50,945 nucleotides of DNA from JAEEJA01 sp036343175. GTDB taxonomy: Bacteria; Bacillota; Clostridia; Lachnospirales; Lachnospiraceae. This document shows positions 8,317 to 17,085 of this stretch, piece after piece. Both the position numbers and the translations under genes were made by a program. The notes beneath the pieces were generated by a model. It was not told the DNA's origin, searched no databases, and saw only the letters and a list, made by a program, of their open reading frames with translations. Location: NCBI GenBank assembly GCA_036343175.1, contig JAZASR010000013.1, positions 1 to 50,945 on the forward strand. The letters run 5' to 3'. Numbering within the stretch: the first letter of the stretch is position 1; each line of letters starts with the position of its first letter.

Positions 8317-8634
8317 ATGGCTACAAAAATCATGAGAATCACTTTAAAGGCTTATGATCACAATCAGATCGATCACGCAGCTGAGAAGATCGTAGAGCAG
8401 GTTAAGAGATCAGGTGCTAAGGTTAGCGGTCCTGTACCTCTTCCTACAAAGAAGGAAGTAGTTACTATCCTTCGTGCAGTTCATAAGTACAAGGATTCCA
8501 GAGAGCAGTTCGAGCAGAGAACACATAAGAGACTTATCGATGTTATCGCTCCTACTCAGAAGACCATCGAGGCTCTCACAAAGATGGAAATGCCTGCAGG
8601 CGTAGCAGTTAAGCTTAAGATGCAGGAAAAGTAA
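8317..8634 (+). CDS. rpsJ: 30S ribosomal protein S10 (uS10; NusE)
   Basis: This 105-residue protein is full length for uS10. It carries MRITLKAYDH near the start and RTHKRLIDVIAPT in the second half, the classical S10 pattern. It binds 16S rRNA in the 30S head and, as NusE, can pair with NusB in transcription antitermination. It is the first gene of the cluster, preceded by AAAGGAGG. An 80-base gap separates it from rplC, longer than most gaps in this operon. Confidence 0.98.
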   Translation: MATKIMRITLKAYDHNQIDHAAEKIVEQVKRSGAKVSGPVPLPTKKEVVTILRAVHKYKDSREQFEQRTHKRLIDVIAPTQKTIEALTKMEMPAGVAVKLKMQEK

Positions 8635-8714
8635 TTATTTAGCTAGTATGATCTTATAGCTACTTTCGTTCCCGGAATGCCTATGAGATCCGCTGTAGAA
8701 AGGAAATCAATAAG

Positions 8715-9392
8715 ATGAAGAAAGCTATTTTAGCTACGAAGGTTGGAATGACACAGATCTTCGACGAAAACGGAGTTCTTACTCCAGTCACCGTTCTTCA
8801 GGCAGGTCCTATGTATGTTACACAGGTCAAGACTGTTGAAGTAGACGGTTATAGTGCTGTTCAGTTTGGTTTTGTTGACGAGAAGGAAAAGGTCACAGCC
8901 AAGGATGCAACCGGAAAGAAGGTCGTTGCAAGAGCACATGGCGTTAATAAGCCGCAACAGGGACATTTAAAGAAGGCCGGAGTTACCGGTAAGAGATATC
9001 TGAAAGAATTCAAATTTGAGAATGCTGCAGATTATGAACTTGGTCAGGAGATCAAGGCTGATATCTTCGCTGAAGGCGATAAGGTTGACGCAAGCGGCGT
9101 TACAAAGGGTAAAGGCTTCCAGGGCGCTATCAAGAGACATGGTCTTTCAAGAGGACCTATGGGACATGGTTCAAAGTACCACAGACATCAGGGCTCAAAC
9201 GGTATGGCATCTGATGCGAGCCGTGTATTTAAGAACAAGAAGATGGCCGGACATATGGGCCAGGACAATGTGACTATACAGAATCTTGAGGTAGTCAGGG
9301 TAGATGCGGACAAGAATATCATCCTTGTCAAGGGCGCAGTACCGGGAGCTAAAAAGTCTTTAGTAGTACTCAGAGAGTCAGTAAAGGCTTGA
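8715..9392 (+). CDS. rplC: 50S ribosomal protein L3 (uL3)
   Basis: A 225-residue protein with the MKKAILATKVGMTQIF start and the central extension KGKGFQGAIKRHG and GPMGHGSKYHR, which reaches toward the peptidyl transferase centre. The glycine/histidine-rich loop is complete. It is slightly longer than the E. coli protein, as usual in Firmicutes. An AGAAAGG-type ribosome site precedes the ATG. Confidence 0.98.
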   Translation: MKKAILATKVGMTQIFDENGVLTPVTVLQAGPMYVTQVKTVEVDGYSAVQFGFVDEKEKVTAKDATGKKVVARAHGVNKPQQGHLKKAGVTGKRYLKEFKFENAADYELGQEIKADIFAEGDKVDASGVTKGKGFQGAIKRHGLSRGPMGHGSKYHRHQGSNGMASDASRVFKNKKMAGHMGQDNVTIQNLEVVRVDADKNIILVKGAVPGAKKSLVVLRESVKA

Positions 9393-9419
9393 TTCTTTTC
9401 AGAAAGGAGGATATAACAG

Positions 9420-10082
9420 ATGGCTAACGTATCTGTTTATAATATGGAAGGCAGCGAAGTCGGAAAGCTCGATCTTAACGACGATATTTTTGCTGTCGAT
9501 GTTAATACAAACCTGATGCACAAGGCAGTTGTTCTTCAGCTTGCCAATAAGCGCCAGGGAACACAGAAGGCTAAGACACGTTCTGAGGTATCAGGCGGCG
9601 GAGCTAAGCCTTGGAGACAGAAGGGAACCGGTCATGCAAGACAGGGTTCAACAAGAGCTCCTCAGTGGAAGGGCGGCGGAACTGTATTCGCACCTGTTCC
9701 GAGAGATTATTCATTCAAGATGAATAAGAAGGAAAAGATCAACGCTATCAAGTCAGCACTTACCTCTAAGGTAAATGACAACAAGTTCATAGTTCTCGAT
9801 GATCTTAAGTTCGATGAGGTCAAGACAAAGAACATGATCAACGTTCTTGACAACCTCAAGGTTGGTGCAGCTCTCCTCGTACTTACAGGCAAGGACAAGG
9901 ATCAGGACGAGATTGCAGCAGATCAGAAGGAAGTAAATGACGTTGTTATGCTTTCATCAAGAAACATTTCAGACGTAAGAACAGTTACTTCCAATACATT
10001 AAGTGTTTATGACTTACTTAAGTATGACTCAGTCGTTATTACAAAGAAGGCTGTAGAGCAGATCGAGGAGGTGTACGCATAA
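9420..10082 (+). CDS. rplD: 50S ribosomal protein L4 (uL4)
   Basis: A 220-residue uL4. The long internal loop that lines the exit tunnel is recognisable from KTRSEVSGGGAKPWRQKG and GTGHARQGSTRAPQWKGG. In several bacteria this protein represses its own operon by binding the S10 leader, which may apply to the leader found here. Its TAA stop shares its last A with the rplW ATG, so the two genes are translationally coupled. Confidence 0.98.
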   Translation: MANVSVYNMEGSEVGKLDLNDDIFAVDVNTNLMHKAVVLQLANKRQGTQKAKTRSEVSGGGAKPWRQKGTGHARQGSTRAPQWKGGGTVFAPVPRDYSFKMNKKEKINAIKSALTSKVNDNKFIVLDDLKFDEVKTKNMINVLDNLKVGAALLVLTGKDKDQDEIAADQKEVNDVVMLSSRNISDVRTVTSNTLSVYDLLKYDSVVITKKAVEQIEEVYA

Positions 10083-10381
10083 TGGCAGACATTAAATATT
10101 ATGACGTTATCTTAAAGCCTCTCATCACTGAAAAGTCTATGTTAGGCAATGACCATAAGTGCTATGCATTCCTTGTAAATCCTGATGCAAATAAGATTCA
10201 GGTCAAGGAAGCCGTTGAGAAGATGTTCGACGGTGTAAAGGTCAAGAAGGTAAATACAGTTAATGCTCAGGGTAAGCTTAAGCGTCAGGGAAGATTCGTG
10301 GGACGCAGATCAAAGATCAAGAAAGCTTATGTAACACTTACAGCAGATTCCAAAGAGATAGAGATCTTTGAGGGACTTTGA
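10082..10381 (+). CDS. rplW: 50S ribosomal protein L23 (uL23)
   Basis: A 99-residue uL23 with the typical DVILKPLITEKS start and the FLVNPDANKIQVKEAVE segment. It sits at the tunnel exit and docks trigger factor and SRP. Its ATG overlaps the rplD stop by one base. The ribosome site (GAGGTG) lies within the end of rplD. Confidence 0.98.
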   Translation: MADIKYYDVILKPLITEKSMLGNDHKCYAFLVNPDANKIQVKEAVEKMFDGVKVKKVNTVNAQGKLKRQGRFVGRRSKIKKAYVTLTADSKEIEIFEGL

Positions 10382-10420
10382 TAAATAAAGCATTAATCAT
10401 TCATTGAAAGGAGTTAAGTT

Positions 10421-11260
10421 ATGGGAATCAAAACATTTAACCCATATACACCTTCCAGGAGAAACATGACAACTTCTGATAAGAAGGAACTCACAGCTAA
10501 GAAGCCTGAGAGATCACTTACAGTTTCTCTGAAGAAGAATGCCGGCCGCAATAATCAGGGCAAGATAACCGTAAGACATCACGGCGGCGGAAACAGAAGA
10601 AAGTACAGAATCATAGATTTCAAGAGATATAAAGATGATATTCCTGCAACTGTTCAGTCGATCGAATATGACCCTAACAGAACAGCAAATATCGCGCTTA
10701 TCAGCTATGCTGATGGTGAGAAGTCATACATCGTCGCACCTGAAGGACTTAAGGTCGGCCAGAAGATCATGAACGGCGCTAATGCTGAGATCAGAGTTGG
10801 CAATTGCCTTCCTCTTTCAGCTATTCCTGTTGGTGAGGAAGTATGCAGCGTTGAGCTCTACAAGGGCAAGGGCGCACAGCTTGTTCGTTCAGCAGGAGCA
10901 GTTGCTCAGCTTATGGCTAAGGAAGGTAAGTATGCAACACTTCGTCTTCCTTCAGGCGAGATGAGAATGGTACCTATCGAGTGCCGTGCAACTATCGGCG
11001 GCATCGGAAACGGTGATTATTCCCTTATCAATTATGGTAAGGCAGGACGTAAGCGTCACATGGGAATCAGACCTACAGTCCGTGGTTCTGTTATGAACCC
11101 TAACGACCATCCACACGGTGGTGGAGAAGGTAAGGCTCCTGTAGGACGTTCAGGGCCTAGCACTCCTTGGGGTAAGCCGGCACTTGGTCTTAAGACACGT
11201 AAGAGCGGTCTCAGATCAGATAAGCTTATCGTAAGAAGAAGAAACGGAAGCAATCTTTAA
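10421..11260 (+). CDS. rplB: 50S ribosomal protein L2 (uL2)
   Basis: A 279-residue uL2 with the GRNNQGKITVRHHGGGNRRKY N-terminal region and the C-terminal VMNPNDHPHGGGEGKAP segment. That segment carries the universally conserved histidine near the peptidyl transferase centre. An AAAGGAG site precedes the ATG. Confidence 0.98.
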   Translation: MGIKTFNPYTPSRRNMTTSDKKELTAKKPERSLTVSLKKNAGRNNQGKITVRHHGGGNRRKYRIIDFKRYKDDIPATVQSIEYDPNRTANIALISYADGEKSYIVAPEGLKVGQKIMNGANAEIRVGNCLPLSAIPVGEEVCSVELYKGKGAQLVRSAGAVAQLMAKEGKYATLRLPSGEMRMVPIECRATIGGIGNGDYSLINYGKAGRKRHMGIRPTVRGSVMNPNDHPHGGGEGKAPVGRSGPSTPWGKPALGLKTRKSGLRSDKLIVRRRNGSNL

Positions 11261-11282
11261 TTTTATATAAGACCATATAGAG

Positions 11283-11299
11283 GCCGGATAAAGTCCGGC
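11283..11299 (+). other. Small hairpin in the rplB-rpsS gap
   Basis: GCCGGA and TCCGGC form a six-base-pair stem with a five-base loop, six bases before the GGAGG of rpsS. There is no T-run, so it is not a terminator; it may act as an RNA processing or stability element. Confidence 0.4.
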
Positions 11300-11314
11300 A
11301 GAATGGAGGAAATA

Positions 11315-11596
11315 ATGGCACGTTCACTGAAGAAGGGACCATTCGCTGATGACTATCTTTTAAAGAAAGTCGATGCAGTGGTAAAGTCAGGTGACAAGCA
11401 GGTAATAAAGACCTGGTCACGCCGTTCGACTATTTACCCATCATTCGTTGGCCTTACATTTGCAGTATATGATGGAAGAAAGCATGTACCTGTATATGTA
11501 ACAGAGGATATGGTTGGCCACAAGCTCGGCGAGTTCGTATCAACCAGAACATTCAAGGGTCACGCAAAGAAAGCCGCAACAGACTCTAAGGCCTGA
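11315..11596 (+). CDS. rpsS: 30S ribosomal protein S19 (uS19)
   Basis: A 93-residue uS19 starting MARSLKKGPF, with the basic core TWSRRSTIYPSFVG and the C-terminal GEFVSTRTFKGH. It lies in the 30S head and contacts S13 and the A-site finger. The frame opens four codons earlier (MEEI), but GGAGG at 11305-11309 serves the ATG at 11315, which matches the family N-terminus. Confidence 0.98.
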   Translation: MARSLKKGPFADDYLLKKVDAVVKSGDKQVIKTWSRRSTIYPSFVGLTFAVYDGRKHVPVYVTEDMVGHKLGEFVSTRTFKGHAKKAATDSKA

Positions 11597-11653
11597 AGAC
11601 AGGTCGGATTTAGTTATCTTATAAATAAGACAGATTGAAAGGAGGTTTCAACA

Positions 11654-12040
11654 ATGGCTAATGGACATAGATCCCAGGTAAAGAGGGAGAGAAATGAGAA
11701 CAAAGATACAAGACCTTCAGCAAAGTTATCTTATGCAAGAATTTCAGTAACCAAGGCTTGCTTCGTTCTCGATGCCATCAGAGGAAAAGATGTTGAAACA
11801 GCAGTCGGAATATTAACATATAACCCAAGATATGCATCACGTGTGGTACTTAAGCTTTTAAATTCAGCTATTGCCAATGCCGAGAACAACAACGGCATGA
11901 GCAGAAATGATCTCTATGTAGCTGAGGCTTATGCCAACAGAGGTCCTGTTATGAAGAGGATCAGACCTAGAGCTCAGGGCAGAGCATACAGGATCGAGAA
12001 GAGAATGAGCAATATCACACTTGTTCTTGATGAAAAGTAA
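11654..12040 (+). CDS. rplV: 50S ribosomal protein L22 (uL22)
   Basis: A 128-residue uL22. The beta-hairpin that narrows the exit tunnel is seen as RGPVMKRIRPRAQGRAYR. The N-terminus carries a charged extension (HRSQVKRERNENKDTRP) longer than in E. coli, common in clostridia. AAAGGAGG precedes the ATG. Confidence 0.97.
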   Translation: MANGHRSQVKRERNENKDTRPSAKLSYARISVTKACFVLDAIRGKDVETAVGILTYNPRYASRVVLKLLNSAIANAENNNGMSRNDLYVAEAYANRGPVMKRIRPRAQGRAYRIEKRMSNITLVLDEK

Positions 12041-12060
12041 TCAGGACGAAAGGAGAAATT

Positions 12061-12750
12061 ATGGGACAGAAGGTTAATCCTCATGGTTTAAGAGTCGGTG
12101 TTATTAAGGACTGGGACTCAAACTGGTACGCTGAGGACGAAAAGTTTTCTGACAACCTTGTAGAAGATTACAAGATCAGAAAGTTCGTAAAGAAAAAGTT
12201 ATACAGTGCTGGTATCTCAAAGATCGAGATCGAGAGACCAACAGATAAGATCAGGATCATAATTCATACAGCAAAGCCTGGTTTCGTTATCGGCAAGGGT
12301 GGCGCTGAGATCGAGAATTTAAAGAAGGAGATCGTCGGTGTTCTTGATGATCCTAAGAAAGCACTTGATATCAAGATCATGGATATCAAGAATCCTGATA
12401 AGGAAGCACAGCTCGTTGCTGAGAATATCGCACAGCAGCTTGAAGCCCGTATCTCATTCAGAAGGGCTATGAAGTCTGCGATCGGCAGATCGATGAAGTC
12501 TGGCGTCAAGGGTGTCAAGGCACTCTGCTCAGGACGTCTCGGCGGTGCTGATATGGCCCGTAAGGAGTTCTATGTTGAGGGTACTATTCCTCTTCAGACC
12601 ATTCGTGCAGATATCGATTATGGTTTCGCAGAGGCAGATACAACTTATGGTAAGGTCGGTGTTAAGGTATGGATCTACCATGGTGAAGTTCTTCCCGGAA
12701 GAAAGAAGAGAGTATTCAGCAAACCTAAGAAGGAAGGGAGCGGTAAATAA
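12061..12750 (+). CDS. rpsC: 30S ribosomal protein S3 (uS3)
   Basis: A 229-residue uS3 with the MGQKVNPHGLRVG start and a KH RNA-binding loop FVIGKGGAEIENLKKE (about 77-92). A C-terminal domain with GRLGGADMARKEF follows. It forms the mRNA entry channel with S4 and S5. Its last base is the first base of the rplP ATG. Confidence 0.98.
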   Translation: MGQKVNPHGLRVGVIKDWDSNWYAEDEKFSDNLVEDYKIRKFVKKKLYSAGISKIEIERPTDKIRIIIHTAKPGFVIGKGGAEIENLKKEIVGVLDDPKKALDIKIMDIKNPDKEAQLVAENIAQQLEARISFRRAMKSAIGRSMKSGVKGVKALCSGRLGGADMARKEFYVEGTIPLQTIRADIDYGFAEADTTYGKVGVKVWIYHGEVLPGRKKRVFSKPKKEGSGK

Positions 12751-13187
12751 TGTTAATGCCAAAGAGAGTTAAGCGCAGAAAGCAGTTCCGTGGTACCATG
12801 ACCGGTAAGGCGCTTAGAGGAAATAAAATAACAAACGGTGAATTTGGTCTTGTAGCTCTCGAGCCTTGCTGGATCAAATCCAACCAGATAGAGGCAGCCC
12901 GTGTTGCCATGTCACGTTATATCAAGCGTGGCGGACAGATCTGGATCAAGATCTTCCCAGACAAGCCTGTTACAGCAAAGCCTGCTGAAACACGTATGGG
13001 TTCCGGAAAGGGTTCCCTTGAGTACTGGGTAGCTGTAGTTAAGCCTGGCCGCGTTCTTTTCGAGATCGCCGGCGTTGATGAGGCAGCCGCAAAGGAAGCT
13101 CTCAGACTTGCATCTCATAAGCTTCCTGTACCTTGTAAGATCGTAGCTCGTGAAACTTCAGAAGGAGGTGCTGACGTTGAAGCATAA
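12750..13187 (+). CDS. rplP: 50S ribosomal protein L16 (uL16)
   Basis: A 145-residue uL16 beginning MLMPKRVKRRKQFRG. It has the conserved AARVAMSRYIKRGGQIW and GSGKGSLEYWVAVVKPG segments near the A-site tRNA. The ATG at 12750 overlaps the rpsC stop by one base; a second ATG two codons on is possible, but the family usually keeps the MLxPKR start. Confidence 0.97.
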   Translation: MLMPKRVKRRKQFRGTMTGKALRGNKITNGEFGLVALEPCWIKSNQIEAARVAMSRYIKRGGQIWIKIFPDKPVTAKPAETRMGSGKGSLEYWVAVVKPGRVLFEIAGVDEAAAKEALRLASHKLPVPCKIVARETSEGGADVEA

Positions 13188-13371
13188 GGATTATATGGAA
13201 CAGCTCAGATCAAAGTCAGTAGAAGAGTTAAATGCTGACCTTGAGGCTTCAAAGAAGGAACTTTTCAATCTCAGGTTCCAGAACGCAACTAACCAGCTGG
13301 ACAACACCGGCAGGATCAGGGAAGTAAAGAAGAACATCGCGAGAATCAAGACTCAGCTCGCTGCAATGTGA
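13177..13371 (+). CDS. rpmC: 50S ribosomal protein L29 (uL29), TTG start
   Basis: A 64-residue helical uL29 with ELFNLRFQNATNQLDNT and REVKKNIARIKT. No ATG fits: the ATG at 13150 lies too far upstream and the next in-frame ATG would delete the start. The TTG at 13177 gives MKHKDYMEQLRSKS, the length and wording expected of the family, and has AAGGAGG at 13163-13169 at good spacing. The gene then overlaps the end of rplP by 11 bases. Confidence 0.93.
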   Translation: MKHKDYMEQLRSKSVEELNADLEASKKELFNLRFQNATNQLDNTGRIREVKKNIARIKTQLAAM

Positions 13372-13393
13372 TTATTCAAAGGAGGATATTATC

Positions 13394-13651
13394 GTGGAAG
13401 AGAGAAATCTTAGAAAAACACGTGTCGGCAAAGTCGTAAGCGATAAGATGGATAAGACTATTGTAGTAGCTGTTTTGGATAACGTTAAGCATCCGCTTTA
13501 CAATAAGATCGTAAAGAGAACAGTTAAGCTTAAGGCTCAGGACGATGAGAATACATGCAAGATCGGTGATACAGTAAGGATCATGGAAACAAGGCCGCTC
13601 TCAAAGACAAAGAGATGGAGACTTGTTGAAGTCATCGAACGTGCAAAGTAA
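13394..13651 (+). CDS. rpsQ: 30S ribosomal protein S17 (uS17), GTG start
   Basis: An 85-residue uS17 with VGKVVSDKMDKTIVV, HPLYNKIVKRT and DTVRIMETRPLSKTKRW, the full family pattern. The start is GTG at 13394, with AAGGAGG nine bases upstream. It binds 16S rRNA helix 11 early in assembly. Confidence 0.97.
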   Translation: MEERNLRKTRVGKVVSDKMDKTIVVAVLDNVKHPLYNKIVKRTVKLKAQDDENTCKIGDTVRIMETRPLSKTKRWRLVEVIERAK

Positions 13652-13688
13652 TTATAATAGAACCTATTGTTAGAGAAAGGAAATTATT

Positions 13689-14057
13689 ATGGTACAGCAG
13701 GAAACAAGACTTAAAGTAGCTGATAATACAGGCGCTAAGGAACTTCTCTGCATCAGAGTATCAGGCGGATCAACAAGGAGATATGCCAATATCGGTGACA
13801 TTATCGTTGCTTCTGTCAAAGATGCAACACCGGGCGGCGTTGTCAAAAAGGGTGACGTTGTCAAGGCTGTAGTAGTTCGTACTGTTAAGACTACAAGAAG
13901 ACCTGATGGTTCATATATCAGATTCGATGAGAACGCAGCAGTTATCATCAATCCGGACAAGACACCTAGAGGAACACGTATCTTCGGGCCAGTAGCTAGA
14001 GAGCTCAGAGATCATCAGTTCATGAAGATCATTTCATTAGCACCAGAGGTATTATAA
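13689..14057 (+). CDS. rplN: 50S ribosomal protein L14 (uL14)
   Basis: A 122-residue uL14, starting MVQQETRLKVADNTGAKE and ending in the conserved KIISLAPEVL. It lies at the subunit interface and forms bridge B8. Length and motifs are normal. Confidence 0.98.
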   Translation: MVQQETRLKVADNTGAKELLCIRVSGGSTRRYANIGDIIVASVKDATPGGVVKKGDVVKAVVVRTVKTTRRPDGSYIRFDENAAVIINPDKTPRGTRIFGPVARELRDHQFMKIISLAPEVL

Positions 14058-14069
14058 GGAGGTGGCGGT

Positions 14070-14378
14070 ATGGCAGCCAGTAAGATTAAAAAAGGTGATA
14101 CCGTCAGGGTAATCGCCGGTAAGGATAAAGGTCGTGAAGGAAAGGTCACACTTGTGAAGGACGGCAAGGTCACAGTTGAGAATATCAACCAGGTAACCAA
14201 GCATTCAAAGCCTACACAGGCTAACCCACAGGGAGGCATTACAACATTCTCAGCACCTTTAGATATTTCCAATGTTATGTTAGTAAGCAACGGCAAGGTT
14301 TCACGTGTTGGTTTCAAGGTAGACAGCGAAGGCAATAAGGTACGTTATGCCAAGGCTACAGGTGAGACTTTAGACTAA
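14070..14378 (+). CDS. rplX: 50S ribosomal protein L24 (uL24)
   Basis: A 102-residue uL24 with an N-terminal KOW motif (KKGDTVRVIAGKDKGREGKV). It binds 23S rRNA early and sits by the tunnel exit. It starts 12 bases after rplN behind AAGGAGG. Confidence 0.97.
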   Translation: MAASKIKKGDTVRVIAGKDKGREGKVTLVKDGKVTVENINQVTKHSKPTQANPQGGITTFSAPLDISNVMLVSNGKVSRVGFKVDSEGNKVRYAKATGETLD

Positions 14379-14403
14379 ATAACAGAAAGGAGAAAGAGAT
14401 ACG

Positions 14404-14943
14404 ATGTCTCGTTTAAAAGATACATACAGTAAGGATATAGTACCTGCTCTTGAGAAGAAGTTCGGTTATAAGAACGTTATGCAGGTACCTAAGCTTGCCA
14501 AGATCGTCATCAACATGGGCGTTGGCGAAGCAAGAGAGAATTCAAAGGTCCTTGACAAGGCAGTTGAAGAGCTCGGTATCATCACAGGACAGAAGGCAGT
14601 TACAACAAAGGCCAAGAAGTCTATCGCAAACTTCAAGTTAAGAGAGGGAATGCCTATCGGATGTATGGTAACTCTCCGCGGCGAGAAGATGTATGAGTTC
14701 CTTGACAGACTTGTAAACCTTGCTCTTCCTCGTGTACGTGACTTCAGAGGTGTTAACCCTGATGCATTCGACGGCAGAGGAAATTATGCACTTGGTATCA
14801 AGGAGCAGCTCATCTTCCCTGAGATCGAGTATGATAAGGTAGATAAGGTTCGTGGAATGGATGTTATCATCGTAACAACAGCCAACACTGATGAGGAAGC
14901 AAGAGAGCTTCTTGCACAGTTCGGTATGCCATTCAGAAAGTAA
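14404..14943 (+). CDS. rplE: 50S ribosomal protein L5 (uL5)
   Basis: A 179-residue uL5 with KIVINMGVGEA, the GQKAVTTKAKKSIANFKLR segment and VRDFRGVNPDAFDGRGNY. It binds 5S rRNA and contacts P-site tRNA. Length is normal. Confidence 0.98.
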   Translation: MSRLKDTYSKDIVPALEKKFGYKNVMQVPKLAKIVINMGVGEARENSKVLDKAVEELGIITGQKAVTTKAKKSIANFKLREGMPIGCMVTLRGEKMYEFLDRLVNLALPRVRDFRGVNPDAFDGRGNYALGIKEQLIFPEIEYDKVDKVRGMDVIIVTTANTDEEARELLAQFGMPFRK

Positions 14944-14984
14944 TTGATTTGGTTCGTTTTATATAAGAATTGGAGGAAATTTCA

Positions 14985-15170
14985 ATGGCTAAGACTTCTA
15001 TGAAAGTTAAGCAGCAGCGTAAGGCAAAATTCTCTACCAGAGCTTACACACGCTGCAGGATCTGCGGACGTCCACATTCAGTACTCAAGAAGTACGGTAT
15101 CTGCAGAGTCTGCTTCCGTGAGTTAGCATATAAGGGAGAAATTCCTGGAGTTAAGAAAGCAAGCTGGTAA
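14985..15170 (+). CDS. rpsN: 30S ribosomal protein S14, type Z (zinc form)
   Basis: A 61-residue S14 of the short zinc-binding kind: CRIC and CRVC pairs (about residues 24-43) form the zinc ribbon. The frame begins five codons earlier (MEEIS), but GGAGG serves the ATG at 14985, giving MAKTSMKVKQQRK as in the family. The zinc form is the usual operon copy in Firmicutes. Confidence 0.97.
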   Translation: MAKTSMKVKQQRKAKFSTRAYTRCRICGRPHSVLKKYGICRVCFRELAYKGEIPGVKKASW

Positions 15171-15184
15171 GGAGGAATATAAAA

Positions 15185-15586
15185 ATGATAATAAGTGATC
15201 CAATTGCAGATATGCTTACAAGAATACGTAATGCAAATACTGCAAAGCATGATACAGTAGATGTACCAAGCTCAAAGATGAAGCTGTCGATCGCCGACAT
15301 TCTTCTTAAGGAAGGATATATCAAGAAATACGATATTGTTGAAGTTGACAAGATCAAGATGATCCGTATCACACTTAAGTATGCTGATAACAAGAGTGAG
15401 AGGATAATCACAGACTTAAAGAGAATATCAAAGCCTGGTCTCCGTGTTTATGCCAGCGCTGATGATCTTCCTTCTGTACTTGGCGGCCTCGGCATTGCGA
15501 TCGTTTCAACAAACCTTGGCGTTATGACAGACAAAGAAGCAAGAAAGAACAACGTAGGCGGCGAAGTATTAGCATTTGTATGGTAA
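15185..15586 (+). CDS. rpsH: 30S ribosomal protein S8 (uS8)
   Basis: A 133-residue uS8 with SDPIADMLTRIRNAN at the start and GIAIVSTNLGVMTDKEARKNNVGGEVLAFVW at the end, both diagnostic. It binds 16S helix 21 and in E. coli represses the spc operon. AAGGAGG precedes the start. Confidence 0.98.
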   Translation: MIISDPIADMLTRIRNANTAKHDTVDVPSSKMKLSIADILLKEGYIKKYDIVEVDKIKMIRITLKYADNKSERIITDLKRISKPGLRVYASADDLPSVLGGLGIAIVSTNLGVMTDKEARKNNVGGEVLAFVW

Positions 15587-15622
15587 TACATCCCCACATA
15601 TATAATAATGGAGGTACACGGC

Positions 15623-16162
15623 ATGTCACGAATCGGAAGAATGCCTATCGCTATACCAGCTGGCGTAACAGTTGATATTGCAGAAAATAATACAGTGACT
15701 GTGAAGGGTCCTAAGGGAACACTCACAAGGACACTTCCTGCAGAGATGCAGATCGAAAAAGACGGCGATGAGATCAAGGTTTCAAGACCTAATGACCTTA
15801 AGAAGATGAAGTCATTACACGGTCTTACAAGATCTCTTCTCAATAATATGGTCATCGGAGTAACAAATGGTTTTGAGAAGGTTCTCGAGATCAACGGTGT
15901 TGGTTACAGAGCACAGAAGCAGGGCAAGAAGCTCGTACTTCACTTAGGTTACTCACATCCTGTTGAGATGACCGATCCTGAAGGAGTTGAGACTGTTGTC
16001 GAGGAAACAAAGATAACAGTTAAGGGAATCGATAAAGAAAAAGTTGGCCAGTACGCTGCTGAAATCAGAGAGAAGAGAGCACCGGAGCCTTATAAGGGCA
16101 AGGGTATCAAGTATTCTGATGAGATTATCAGACGTAAGGTCGGTAAGACAGGTAAAAAATAA
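15623..16162 (+). CDS. rplF: 50S ribosomal protein L6 (uL6)
   Basis: A 179-residue uL6 with two tandem related domains. It starts MSRIGRMPIAIPAGV and ends with the signature PEPYKGKGIKYSDE. The upstream in-frame ATG at 15608 is ignored, because GGAGG at 15610-15614 serves the ATG at 15623. Confidence 0.97.
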   Translation: MSRIGRMPIAIPAGVTVDIAENNTVTVKGPKGTLTRTLPAEMQIEKDGDEIKVSRPNDLKKMKSLHGLTRSLLNNMVIGVTNGFEKVLEINGVGYRAQKQGKKLVLHLGYSHPVEMTDPEGVETVVEETKITVKGIDKEKVGQYAAEIREKRAPEPYKGKGIKYSDEIIRRKVGKTGKK

Positions 16163-16181
16163 TTAAAGGAGTGAAACAAAG

Positions 16182-16550
16182 ATGATAAGTAAGCAGTCAA
16201 GAAAAGAAGTACGTGCTAAAAAGCATATGAAAGTCCGCAATCGTCTTTCAGGCACTTCAGAAAGACCACGTTTAGCTGTATTCAGATCCAATAATCATAT
16301 GTATGCTCAGATTATTGATGATACAGAAGGTAAGACTCTCTGCTCAGCTTCAACTCTTCAGAAGGATGTCAAGGAAGGCCTTGCAAAGACAAACAACGTA
16401 GAAGCAGCCGAGAAGCTTGGACGCGTTATCGCAGACAACGCTAAGGCTAAGGGTATTACAAAAGTTGTTTTCGACAGAGGCGGTTTCCTTTATGCAGGTA
16501 AGGTAAAGGCACTTGCTGAGGCAGCCAGAGAAGAAGGATTAGAGTTTTAA
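16182..16550 (+). CDS. rplR: 50S ribosomal protein L18 (uL18)
   Basis: A 122-residue uL18 with a basic N-terminus, RLAVFRSNNHMYAQIIDD and VVFDRGGFLYAGKVKALAEAAREEGL. It binds 5S rRNA together with L5. It starts 19 bases after rplF behind AAAGGAG. Confidence 0.98.
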   Translation: MISKQSRKEVRAKKHMKVRNRLSGTSERPRLAVFRSNNHMYAQIIDDTEGKTLCSASTLQKDVKEGLAKTNNVEAAEKLGRVIADNAKAKGITKVVFDRGGFLYAGKVKALAEAAREEGLEF

Positions 16551-16564
16551 TAGGAGGAAATCTA

Positions 16565-17071
16565 ATGAAGCGTACTATTATAGATAGCAGCAACATGGAG
16601 CTCGACGACAATGTCGTAAACATCAAGCGTGTCACCAAGGTAGTTAAGGGTGGCCGCAACATGAGATTCAGCGCTCTTGTTGTTGTCGGAGACAGGAACG
16701 GACACATTGGTGTCGGTGTTGGAAAGGCAGCCGAAATTCCTGAAGCTATCCGTAAGGGCAAGGAAGAGGCTACGAAGAAGCTCATCGAAGTACCTATGGA
16801 TGAGAATGGTTCAGTTCCACACGATTATATTGGTAAATACAACAGTGCACAGGTTCTTATCAAGAAGGCTCCTGAAGGTACCGGTATCATCGCAGGCGGT
16901 CCTGCCCGTGCCGTACTCGAGCTTGCAGGATATAAGAACATTCGTACAAAGTCACTTGGTTCCAACAACAAGCAGAACGTCGTACTTGCAGCATTAACAG
17001 GTCTTTCAGAGCTCAAGAAGCCTGAGGACGTTGCCCGTCTTCGCGGCGTAGCTGTTGAAGATCTTGTATGA
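16565..17071 (+). CDS. rpsE: 30S ribosomal protein S5 (uS5)
   Basis: A 168-residue uS5 with VVGDRNGHIGVGVGKAAEIPEA and a C-terminal domain carrying GPARAVLELAG and SLGSNNKQNVV. It lines the mRNA entry channel and affects decoding accuracy. AGGAGG precedes the ATG. Confidence 0.98.
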   Translation: MKRTIIDSSNMELDDNVVNIKRVTKVVKGGRNMRFSALVVVGDRNGHIGVGVGKAAEIPEAIRKGKEEATKKLIEVPMDENGSVPHDYIGKYNSAQVLIKKAPEGTGIIAGGPARAVLELAGYKNIRTKSLGSNNKQNVVLAALTGLSELKKPEDVARLRGVAVEDLV

Positions 17072-17085
17072 TGAAGGAGGTTAAC

